From the NCBI GenBank assembly GCA_003576765.1, contig QEVP01000021.1:1-64000 (forward strand): a stretch of 64,000 nucleotides of DNA. The letters are read 5' to 3'. The notes beneath the pieces are model-generated. The model worked only from the letters and a program-made list of their open reading frames with translations, searched no databases and was not told the DNA's origin. This DNA is from Pseudomonadota bacterium (lineage in GTDB: Bacteria > Pseudomonadota > Alphaproteobacteria > Rhizobiales > Xanthobacteraceae). The position numbers and the translations under genes are program-made. Below, piece by piece: positions 52,513 through 61,372 of the stretch; positions within the stretch are counted from its first letter, which is position 1, and each line of letters starts with the position of its first letter.

Positions 52513-52872
52513 ATGCCTCATCCGCTGTCGCCGCAGGTGCTGCCGATCCTGCTGCTGTTTGCCTCCAACGTGTTCATGACCTTCGCCTGGTACGGCCACC
52601 TCAAGTTCAAGGGCGTGGCGCTGCCGCTGGTGATCCTCGCAAGCTGGGGCATCGCGCTGTTCGAATACTGCCTCGCGGTGCCGGCCAACCGTATCGGCAA
52701 TGCCGTCTATTCCGCGGCCGAACTCAAAACCATGCAGGAGGTCATCACGCTGGTGGTATTCGCCGGCTTCTCGGTGGTCTATCTGAAGGAGCCGCTCGGC
52801 TGGAACCATGCGGTCGGCTTCGCGCTGATCGCGGGCGGGGCATTTTTCATTTTCCACGAGTGGTCGGGCTGA
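52513..52872 (+). CDS. DUF486 (DMT superfamily) small membrane protein
   Basis: A 119-residue protein with four membrane helices matching DUF486: LLLFASNVFMTFAWYGHLKF, ASWGIALFEYCLAVPANRIG, LKTMQEVITLVVFAGFSVVYLKEPLGWNH and GFALIAGGAFFIFH. Members resemble half of a drug/metabolite transporter; no substrate is known. Its 3' end overlaps the convergent dehydrogenase-like gene by 26 bases. Confidence 0.86.
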   Translation: MPHPLSPQVLPILLLFASNVFMTFAWYGHLKFKGVALPLVILASWGIALFEYCLAVPANRIGNAVYSAAELKTMQEVITLVVFAGFSVVYLKEPLGWNHAVGFALIAGGAFFIFHEWSG

Positions 52873-53989
52873 GCCGCAGGATGCGGCCGGAACGCTCGTC
52901 GGTGAGAAGCCACAGCGCGCCGTCGGGCCCCTGACGCACGTCGCGGATGCGGGCGCCGACGTCCTGCAGCAGCCGCTCCTCGCCGGTCACGCGATGGCCG
53001 TCGAGCGAAAGCCGCACCAGAAGCCGTGCCGCCAGCGCGCCGGTGAACAGGCTGCCTTTCCATTGCGGGATCAGGTCGCCGGTGTAGAACGCCATGCCCG
53101 AGGGCGCGATCGAGGGCACCCAGTATTTGATCGGCTGCTCCATGCCCGCCTTGGCGGTGCCCTCGTGGATTTTGGCGCCGCTGTAGTCGACGCCGTAGCC
53201 GATCACCGGCCAGCCGTAATTCCGGCCCTTGCCGATGATGTTGACCTCGTCGCCACCGCGCGGGCCATGCTCGATTTCCCAGAGTTCGCCAGAGGTCGGG
53301 TGGAAGGCGAGGCTTTGCGGATTGCGGTGGCCGTAGCTCCAGATTTCAGGTTTGGCACCGGTGCGGCCGACGAACGGGTTGTCCTGCGGCACCGTGCCGT
53401 CGGGCGCGATGCGGATCAGCTTGCCGAGATGGTTGCCGAGATTCTGCGCCTCGTCACGGCTGTGGAAGTGGTCGCCGGTGGTGAGAAACAGCGTGCCATC
53501 GGTCGCTTGCGCGATGCGGCAGCCATAGTGGTTGCCGCTGGACAGCCGACCATCCTGCCGGAAGATCACCTTGACGTCGTCCAGCCGCGGCGCGGTGCCG
53601 TCGATCAGCCTGGCGCGCGCGAGCGCCGTGCGGCCGCCGCCGTCGGCTTGCTCGGCGAAGCAGAAGTAGATCGTGGCGTTTTGCGCATAATCCCGGTCGA
53701 GGATGACGTCGAGCAGTCCGCCCTGACCGGAGGCCGACACCGGCGGCACCCCCGGCAGGGACGGTGAAACCTGGCCCTCGCGCGTCACGATGCGCAGCCG
53801 GCCGGGGCGCTCGGTGATCAGCATGCGGCCGTCGGGCAGGAACGCCAGCGACCACGGGTGGCTGAGGTTGCCCGCGATGGTCTCGACCTTGAGAGGACCG
53901 GCCGAGGAGGGGACCGGGCTGGTCTGGCCGTGCGCGGGCGTGAGTGCGGGCAGGGACAGGGCGGCTGCAACGAGAAAGGCGGCTTTCAT
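52847..53989 (-). CDS. PQQ-dependent sugar dehydrogenase family (Asd/YliI-like) secreted beta-propeller
   Basis: About 380 residues with a signal peptide (MKAAFLVAAALSLPALTPAHG) and a six-bladed propeller of the soluble glucose dehydrogenase family: LSHPWSLAFLPDGRMLITERPGRL, GLLDVILDRDY, a His candidate in SSGNHYGCRI, SYGHRNPQSLAFHPTSGELWEIEHGPRGGDEVN, and GRNYGWPVIGYG. These proteins use PQQ and calcium to oxidise aldose sugars in the periplasm. Whether this strain makes PQQ is not shown in the window. The ATG at 53989 gives a normal signal peptide; another ATG lies two codons upstream. Confidence 0.87.
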   Translation of the reverse strand: MKAAFLVAAALSLPALTPAHGQTSPVPSSAGPLKVETIAGNLSHPWSLAFLPDGRMLITERPGRLRIVTREGQVSPSLPGVPPVSASGQGGLLDVILDRDYAQNATIYFCFAEQADGGGRTALARARLIDGTAPRLDDVKVIFRQDGRLSSGNHYGCRIAQATDGTLFLTTGDHFHSRDEAQNLGNHLGKLIRIAPDGTVPQDNPFVGRTGAKPEIWSYGHRNPQSLAFHPTSGELWEIEHGPRGGDEVNIIGKGRNYGWPVIGYGVDYSGAKIHEGTAKAGMEQPIKYWVPSIAPSGMAFYTGDLIPQWKGSLFTGALAARLLVRLSLDGHRVTGEERLLQDVGARIRDVRQGPDGALWLLTDERSGRILRLSPTTRGK

Positions 53990-54016
53990 GGGCACCCCGT
54001 CGCCGGTTGGCCGGGT

Positions 54017-54208
54017 TCAGCCGGGTAGCGCCAGCGCCAGCCGGGCCGAGGCCAGCGTCAGGGCGACGACGAGGCACAGCGACAGCGCGCTGAGCGCCAG
54101 CGAGGCGGCGACCGCGCGGGTCAGCCGATGCGAGCCGATCGGCACGGCGGGGCCGTGAAATCCCGCCTCGGCGTTCGGCGGCCATATCGTGCGGCGTCTT
54201 GGTTCCAT
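54017..54208 (-). CDS. Small single-helix membrane protein
   Basis: A 63-residue protein with a soluble N-terminus (MEPRRRTIWPPNAEAGFHGP) and one C-terminal hydrophobic helix (ASLALSALSLCLVVALTLASA). AAGG lies seven bases before the ATG. It is 27 bases upstream of the sugar-dehydrogenase-like gene on the same strand, so the two may be co-transcribed. No function is known. Confidence 0.6.
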   Translation of the reverse strand: MEPRRRTIWPPNAEAGFHGPAVPIGSHRLTRAVAASLALSALSLCLVVALTLASARLALALPG

Positions 54209-54336
54209 GATCGACCTTCGGGCGAATCAGTAGTGCGAAGATCTCAGCCCTGGCCGGCAGGATTGCGGCTTAAACGGCGCGGAAAGCGGCGGAATTGCGG
54301 AAAAAGGCGCGCGGGCGGCCACAACCGCGTGAAGGG

Positions 54337-54987
54337 TTAGCCGGCGGCGAGCGGTGTCGCCTGGCTCCGCGCTTCGCCGGGCCGCCAGTGCATCGGCACG
54401 AAACCCGGCACCGCCTCGACCCGGGTGAGCCAGGCGCGGATCGCCGGAAAGCCGGTCAGGTCGAAGTCGCAGGTCTCGGCGAGGTGGGTGTAGCCATAAA
54501 GCGCGATGTCGGCGACCGTGAACGTGCCGGCTGCGAAATAGGGGTGGTCCTTGAGGTGATTGTCCATCACCTGCAGCGCCTTGTAGCCGCGCTCCATCCA
54601 GTCCTCGAGCGAGTGGGTCTGCAGGTCGCGGCCGCCGCGCACCAGCGCCAGCCAGAAATAGGCGGCGCCGATATTGGGTTCGAGCGCGTGTTGCTCGAAG
54701 AACATCCAGCGCAGCGCGTCGGCGCGGTCCATGCGGTCGTCGGGCGCCAGCGAGGTGCCGGCGGCGAGATACCACAGGATGGCGTTGGATTCGGCGAGGA
54801 AGCGTCCCTCGTTCACTTCCAGGAGTGGCACCTGTCCGCTCGGATTGCGGGCGAGGAAATCCGGCGTGCGACTTTCGCCGCGCAGGATGTCGATCTCGAT
54901 CGTTTCGTAGGGGATGCCGAGCAGCGCCAGCGCAAGGCGGACCTTGTAGCTGTTGCCGGAGCGCTGCATCGAATAGAGCTTGTACAT
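54337..54987 (-). CDS. Glutathione S-transferase
   Basis: A 216-residue GST: MYKLYSMQRSGNSYKVRLALALLGIPYE carries the Ser-rich active loop, NPSGQVPLLEVNEGRFLAESNAILWYLA gives the glutathione-binding cis-Pro and SNAI, and the C-terminal helical domain includes GTFTVADIALYGYTHLAE. GAGGG precedes the ATG by five bases. This is the third GST within 6 kb, and a different subclass from the other two. The substrate is unknown. Confidence 0.88.
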   Translation of the reverse strand: MYKLYSMQRSGNSYKVRLALALLGIPYETIEIDILRGESRTPDFLARNPSGQVPLLEVNEGRFLAESNAILWYLAAGTSLAPDDRMDRADALRWMFFEQHALEPNIGAAYFWLALVRGGRDLQTHSLEDWMERGYKALQVMDNHLKDHPYFAAGTFTVADIALYGYTHLAETCDFDLTGFPAIRAWLTRVEAVPGFVPMHWRPGEARSQATPLAAG

Positions 54988-55181
54988 CGACCCTCGAATC
55001 CCGCCGATGGTCGCCGGGTGCCGGCTCAGACAATGAGGCCGCTCGCCCCCTGCCGCAAGGCCCGCCCGTCGGAAAAAGTCGAAGGCGGGCATCATCGCCT
55101 CGCCGCCATGGCGGCGAAGCGGCGCGTTGATGGCGGCCGGTGGGCTGCGTGGAGATTTCAGCAAAACTTGTTGCGGGGTAA

Positions 55182-56650
<1,469 letters not shown>

Positions 56651-56781
56651 GGGGCCTCCGTGCCGTTGGGGCGTTGCGATGCGGTACTGTGCGCCGCTGC
56701 GGCGATGCCGACTTTGAGACGGCCTTGATTTCTCCTTGAGAAACGCTTCATTTTGATGCCGATGCCGTTCGGGGGAAGGCG

Positions 56782-57966
56782 GTGCGCTACCGGTTCGACG
56801 ATTGCACGCTCGATACGGCACGGCGCGATCTGCGCCGCGGCGGCGACCCGGTTGCGGTCGAGCCGCAGGTGTTCGACCTGATCGAATTTTTGATGCGTCA
56901 CCGCGACCGAGTGGTCAGCCGTGACGATCTGATTGCCGGGGTTTGGGGCGGTCGCATCGTCTCGGAATCGACGCTTGCCAGCCGCATCAATGCGGCCCGC
57001 ACCGCGCTCGGCGACGACGGTACCACGCAACGGCTGATCAGGACGGTGGCGCGCAAGGGCGTGCGTTTCGTCGGCGCGGTCGAGGAGGACGATGCGGTGC
57101 CGGCGGCGCAGGCGAGGGCGGAGCCGGCGCAGACGATCACCTTTTGCCGAACCTCCGATGGCGTCAATCTCGCGATGGCCGCGGTGGGCGACGGGCCGCC
57201 GCTGGTGGAGACCGCGAACTGGCTCAACCATCTCGACTACGACTGGCAGAGCCCGATCTGGTCGCCGATGCTGCGGCGGCTCGCCGGCCGCTTTCGGCTG
57301 ATCCGTTATGACGGTCGCGGCAACGGCCTCGCCGACTGGAATGCGGCCGACATCTCGCTGGCCGCGTTCTCGCGCGATCTGGAGACCGTGATCGCGACGC
57401 TCGACCTGCCGCGCTTCGCGCTGCTCGGTCTGTCGCAGGGCGCGGCTTCCGCGATCGCCTTCTCCGTCGCACATCCGGAGCGGGTATCCCGGCTGATCCT
57501 GTATGGCGGCTATGCGCAAGGGCGCAACAAGCGCGGCTCGCCGGACGATGAGGCTATCGCGCAGGCCGTGCTGGCGATGATGCGGCAGGGCTGGGGCCGC
57601 GCCGAATCCGCCTTCATGCGCGCCTTCGCGTCGCTGTATCTGCCGAGTGGCTCGCCCGAGCAGATCCGCTGGTTTGCCGAAATGCAAAAGCGCGCCACGT
57701 CGGGAGAGATGGCGGCCCGGCTGCGTACCGCGTGTGACGACATCGACGTGACCGCGCTGTTGCCGCGCATTCGCGTACCGACGCTGGTGCTGCATGGGCG
57801 CGACGATCACGTCGTGCCGATCGAGCAGGGCCGTATGATGGCGGCGCGGATTCCGGGCTCGCGTTTCGTGACGCTGGATACTGAAAACCATGTGCCGCTG
57901 CCGGACGAGCCGGCGTGGGGGACGCTGCTGAAGGAAATCGAGGCGTTCGCCGCGCCGGCCGATTGA
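56782..57966 (+). CDS. OmpR-type winged-helix regulator fused to an alpha/beta hydrolase
   Basis: A 394-residue fusion. Residues 1-100 are a Trans_reg_C DNA-binding domain (YRFDDCTLDTARRDLRRGG, VEPQVFDLIEFLMRHRDRVVSRDDLI, SESTLASRINAARTALGDDG, RTVARKGVRFVG). Residues ~120-394 form an alpha/beta hydrolase with catalytic Ser in GLSQGAASA, Asp in HGRDDHVVP and His in TENHVPLP. No receiver domain is present, so activity is not phosphorylation-dependent; a substrate or product bound by the hydrolase part may control DNA binding (inference). It stands alone; its target promoters are unknown. Confidence 0.87.
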   Translation: MRYRFDDCTLDTARRDLRRGGDPVAVEPQVFDLIEFLMRHRDRVVSRDDLIAGVWGGRIVSESTLASRINAARTALGDDGTTQRLIRTVARKGVRFVGAVEEDDAVPAAQARAEPAQTITFCRTSDGVNLAMAAVGDGPPLVETANWLNHLDYDWQSPIWSPMLRRLAGRFRLIRYDGRGNGLADWNAADISLAAFSRDLETVIATLDLPRFALLGLSQGAASAIAFSVAHPERVSRLILYGGYAQGRNKRGSPDDEAIAQAVLAMMRQGWGRAESAFMRAFASLYLPSGSPEQIRWFAEMQKRATSGEMAARLRTACDDIDVTALLPRIRVPTLVLHGRDDHVVPIEQGRMMAARIPGSRFVTLDTENHVPLPDEPAWGTLLKEIEAFAAPAD

Positions 57967-58204
57967 GTCCCATCTGGCCCTGCGTCGGCGCACAACTGGA
58001 CGCAGCGGCTTTGGGGCGGCGACGGTGCGGCGGCTGTTTGGAGCGGTTGTGAGCGGGGCGTTTGCACGCTTACACAATTTCGCCCTGATTGTTGGCGTTA
58101 AGTCACGCCCGCCTCAGCCCCGGGTCGCGGTCGGCGAAAGGTTTCGCCTGGCGACCGGAGCTGTCTCTTTAGTGTCCGATCAATCTGCAAATGGAGCGAA
58201 TACC

Positions 58205-58699
58205 ATGCGTCGTCTTTCGATCGTGTGCGCCGTTGCCGGAGCCGCCCTCATGGCCTCCGCGGTTGGCGCCTCGGCTCAGGCCCTGCGCCCGGCCGGCACT
58301 CTGCAATGCGTCGGCGGCCCGAGCGTCGGGTTTGTCATCGGCTCGGAATCGACGCTTCACTGCACGCTGACGCAGCCGCGCCGTCGCGCCCAGCATTACG
58401 ATGCGCGGGTCAATCGCGTCGGCGTCGATCTTGGCGTCACCGAGCGCTGGGCACTGGCCTTCAACGTGCTCACGCCGACCGGCCGCGTCGGCCGCAACGG
58501 TCTCGCCGGCAGCTACGGCGGCACCGGCAGCAGCATCGCCCTTGGCGCCGGCGGCGGTTCGGCGCTGGTCGCCGGCGGACCGGGCGGCACCGTGTCGCTG
58601 CAGCCGGTTCCGGCGCAGGGGCAGACCGGCCTCAATCTCGCCTTCGGCTTCCAGGGCATGGACCTCGTGCCGGTCCGCAATCACCGCCATCGCCGCTGA
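58205..58699 (+). CDS. DUF992 family secreted protein
   Basis: A 164-residue exported protein (signal MRRLSIVCAVAGAALMASAVGASA, cut before QALRP). The mature part has LQCVGGPSVGFVIGSESTLHCTL with two conserved cysteines, and ALAFNVLTPTGRVGRNGLAGSYGG and GGSALVAGGPGGTVSLQPV, matching DUF992, a common and uncharacterised alphaproteobacterial family. GGAG lies nine bases before the ATG, and a strong terminator follows. It is a single-gene unit. Confidence 0.87.
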   Translation: MRRLSIVCAVAGAALMASAVGASAQALRPAGTLQCVGGPSVGFVIGSESTLHCTLTQPRRRAQHYDARVNRVGVDLGVTERWALAFNVLTPTGRVGRNGLAGSYGGTGSSIALGAGGGSALVAGGPGGTVSLQPVPAQGQTGLNLAFGFQGMDLVPVRNHRHRR

Positions 58700-58730
58700 T
58701 TGCGGCGCTGCCGCTCTCATCAAGTTCCTC

Positions 58731-58763
58731 AAGGCCCGGCCTCCCCGCGAGGCCGGGCCTTTT
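58731..58763 (+). terminator. Rho-independent terminator after DUF992 gene
   Basis: AAGGCCCGGCCTC / GAGGCCGGGCCTT form a perfect 13-bp stem with a 5-base loop, followed by a short T run (TTTT in total). It lies 32 bases after the stop. Confidence 0.85.
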
Positions 58764-58874
58764 CGTTAGGCGTCCGCGTTCGGCCTTGCCAAACGCGGAC
58801 CGGGCTGAAACGATGCTGGGGCCGACCCGCAAGGGTACATGAGGCGGGCCGGGCTTCTCCCCAAGGAGGCGGCG

Positions 58875-60923
58875 ATGGGACGCAACGGCGGAAGTCCCCG
58901 AGCCCCCCGGTGCATCGCGCTGGTGGGGCCTTCTCAAAGCGGCAAGACCACGCTTCTCGAAGCCATCCTCGCGCGCACGGGCGCGATTCCCAAGGCCGGC
59001 AGCGTCGATGCCGGCACCAGCGTCGGCGATGCCACGCCGGAGGCGCGCGAGCACAAAATGGGGCTGTCGCTCAGTGCAGCCTCTACCACCTTCATGGACG
59101 AGACCTACACCTTCATCGATTGCCCCGGCGCGACGGATTTCATCCACGACATGCGCGCGGCGATCCCCGCGGTCGATGCCGCCGTGGTGGTATGCGAGGC
59201 CGACGAGCGCAAGCTGCCGCAGCTTCAGCTCATCATGCGCGAACTCGAGGATCGCGGCATTCCGCGCTTCCTCTATCTCAACAAGATCGACAAGGCGAAC
59301 CGGCGCGTGCGCGAAACGCTGCAGATGCTGCAGCCGGCCTCGCGCCTGCCGCTGCTGCTGCGCCAGATTCCGATCTGGCAGGGCGAAATGATCGCCGGTT
59401 TTGTCGATCTCGCGCTGGAACGTGCCTTCGTCTACCGCGAGCATCTGCCGTCCGAGGTGATCGACCTCGCAGGCGGCGACCTGTCGCGCAAGGACGAGGC
59501 GCGCTTCTCGATGCTGGAGCGGCTTGCCGATCATGACGACAAGCTGATGGAGCAGTTGCTCGAAGATATTCCGCCGCCGCGCGACGCGGTGTTCGACGAC
59601 CTTTCCAAAGAATTGCGCGATGGCCAGATCTGCCCGGTGCTGCTCGGCTCGGCGCTCCGCAGCAATGGCGTGCTGCGGCTGATGAAGGCGTTGCGTCACG
59701 AGGCACCCGGCGTCGCCGACACCGCGCGGCGGCTCGGTCTCGACGGTGTCGCCGAGGCGGTCGCCTATGTGATGAAGACCATTCATCTTCAGCACGGCGG
59801 AAAACTGTCGCTCGTCCGCGTTCTGACCGGGCAGTTCAACGACGGCGCGCCGGTCGTGGCGACGGGCGGCGGCGTCGGCAAGGTGTCGGGCATCGCCGGC
59901 GTCGCGCTCGGCGTCGGCGAGCGCCGCCCCTCGGCCGCCGCCGGCGACGTTGTCGCGCTCGGCAAGCTCGACCAGATCGCCACCGGCGATGTGCTGAGCG
60001 CCGGCAAGACGGCGCCCGCGGTCGCGCTCGACGTCGCGCCGCCGCCCGGCGTGCTGGCGATGGCGATCGCCGCGACCGAGCGCAAGGACGACGTCAAGCT
60101 CGGCCAGGCATTGACGCGGCTCACCGAGGAAGATCCCTCGCTGACCGTCGCCAACGATCCCGTCAGCCACGAAACGGTACTGTGGGGGCAGGGCGAGATG
60201 CACCTGCGCGTGGCGCTGGAGCGGCTGCGCGACCGGTTTGGCGTCAGCGTTGCCTCGCACGCGCCGAGCGTCGGCTACCGCGAAACCATCCGCAAGGCGG
60301 CAACAAGCCGTGGCCGGCACAAGAAGCAGTCGGGCGGCCATGGTCAGTTCGGCGACGTGTTGCTCGACGTCAAGCCATTACCGCGCGGCGCGGGCTTTGC
60401 GTTCAGCGAGACCATCGTCGGCGGCGCGGTGCCGAAGAACTATATCCCGGCAGTCGAGGAGGGCGTGCGCGACGCGCTGAAGCGCGGGCCGCTCGGTTTT
60501 CCGGTAACCGATATCGCCGTGACGCTGACCGACGGCTCCTACCACACGGTGGATTCCTCCGACCTCGCCTTCCGCACCGCGGCGCGGATCGGCGTCGGCG
60601 AGGCGCTGCCGCAGTGCCAGCCGGTGCTGCTGGAGCCGATCTTCACCGTCGAGATCGTCTGCCCATCGGAGGCGACCGCCAGGGTCAACGCCATTCTGTC
60701 CGGGCGGCGCGGCCAGATTCTCGGCTTCGACACCCGCGAGGGCTGGCCGGGCTGGGACGCGGTGAGCTGCGCCATGCCGGAGGCGGAAATCAGCGACCTG
60801 ATCGTCGAGCTGCGCTCGGCCACCGCGGGCGTCGGCAGTTTTGTGCGCCGCTTCGACCGCATGGCCGAAGTGACCGGCCGCACCGCCGACCAGATCGTCG
60901 CCGCGCATCGGGCCGCCGCCTGA
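58875..60923 (+). CDS. Elongation factor G-like GTPase lacking the catalytic histidine
   Basis: A 682-residue protein with EF-G domain order. G1 is ALVGPSQSGKTTLLEAIL, G3 FIDCPGATDF, G4 YLNKIDKAN; later domains show RVLTGQFNDGAPV, WGQGEMHLRVALERL and the domain IV segment RGRHKKQSGGHGQFGDV with GGAVPKNYIPAVEEGVRDAL. Canonical EF-G has DTPGHVDF, whose His activates GTP hydrolysis; here it is DCPGATDF (Ala). The switch I RERGITI motif is replaced by EHKMGLSLS. The start MGRNGGSPRAPR has AAGGAGG upstream. Relatives occur across Hyphomicrobiales; the function is not established, and standard translocation is doubtful. Confidence 0.88.
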   Translation: MGRNGGSPRAPRCIALVGPSQSGKTTLLEAILARTGAIPKAGSVDAGTSVGDATPEAREHKMGLSLSAASTTFMDETYTFIDCPGATDFIHDMRAAIPAVDAAVVVCEADERKLPQLQLIMRELEDRGIPRFLYLNKIDKANRRVRETLQMLQPASRLPLLLRQIPIWQGEMIAGFVDLALERAFVYREHLPSEVIDLAGGDLSRKDEARFSMLERLADHDDKLMEQLLEDIPPPRDAVFDDLSKELRDGQICPVLLGSALRSNGVLRLMKALRHEAPGVADTARRLGLDGVAEAVAYVMKTIHLQHGGKLSLVRVLTGQFNDGAPVVATGGGVGKVSGIAGVALGVGERRPSAAAGDVVALGKLDQIATGDVLSAGKTAPAVALDVAPPPGVLAMAIAATERKDDVKLGQALTRLTEEDPSLTVANDPVSHETVLWGQGEMHLRVALERLRDRFGVSVASHAPSVGYRETIRKAATSRGRHKKQSGGHGQFGDVLLDVKPLPRGAGFAFSETIVGGAVPKNYIPAVEEGVRDALKRGPLGFPVTDIAVTLTDGSYHTVDSSDLAFRTAARIGVGEALPQCQPVLLEPIFTVEIVCPSEATARVNAILSGRRGQILGFDTREGWPGWDAVSCAMPEAEISDLIVELRSATAGVGSFVRRFDRMAEVTGRTADQIVAAHRAAA

Positions 60924-60961
60924 CGATCAATCTTGCCGGCTGCCGCCCGAATCCGGGTTGA

Positions 60962-61006
60962 AATAGCCCTTATATTGATGTATGAAACATCAATATAAGG
61001 GCTATT
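60962..61006. promoter_or_regulatory. Perfect 45-bp palindrome upstream of the XRE regulator
   Basis: Arms of 19 bases (AATAGCCCTTATATTGATG and its exact complement) surround the loop TATGAAA. It lies 38 bases after the EF-G-like stop and 37 bases before the regulator start. It is AT-rich in the centre, and no T tract follows, so an operator is more likely than a terminator. Confidence 0.75.
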
Positions 61007-61043
61007 AGCTTGAATAGTGCTTGAATAAGTGGGATAGTTGGCC

Positions 61044-61313
61044 TTGATCACATCATTCCAGATGCGTGCCGCGCGAGCGCTGCTCGGGATCGATCAGAAG
61101 ACGCTGGCCGCGATGGCCGGCGTTTCGCTGCCGACCATCCAGCGCATGGAGGCGAGCGGCGGCCGCGTCCGTGGCGTGGTCGAGTCGCTGACCAAGGTGG
61201 TCGAGGCGCTCGACCGGGCCGGAGTGGCGCTGATCGGCGAGCACGCGCGCAGCGACGATGGCGGGCGCGGCGTGCGCTTGAAGGAGCCGGGTCCTCCGCG
61301 CCGCCCCGGCTGA
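61044..61313 (+). CDS. XRE-family helix-turn-helix regulator
   Basis: An 89-residue DNA-binding protein: MITSFQMRAARALLGIDQKTLAAMAGVSLPTIQRMEAS is a lambda-repressor-like HTH, and VESLTKVVEALDRAGVALIGEHA forms the following helix and strand. The TTG start at 61044 reproduces the MITSFQ opening common in this family; TTG 61038 and ATG 61062 are alternatives. It is 59 bases upstream of the SulP gene in the same direction, a pairing seen in related genomes, so it probably controls the transporter and itself through the palindrome at 60962 (inference). Confidence 0.87.
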   Translation: MITSFQMRAARALLGIDQKTLAAMAGVSLPTIQRMEASGGRVRGVVESLTKVVEALDRAGVALIGEHARSDDGGRGVRLKEPGPPRRPG

Positions 61314-61372
61314 CGTCACGGCGCGGGCTGAAGGCGCGCCCCGCGCCGGCGGTGGACGGGATTCACGAGACC

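Noticed and set aside
60962-61006. The long palindrome as a fifth GntR-type operator
   Set aside because: It shares the TGAAACATCA core with the 29066 site but its symmetry is centred elsewhere and it is far from that cluster. Chance similarity is more likely.
60962-61006. The long palindrome as a transcription terminator of the EF-G-like gene
   Set aside because: No T tract follows the stem and its centre is AT-rich.
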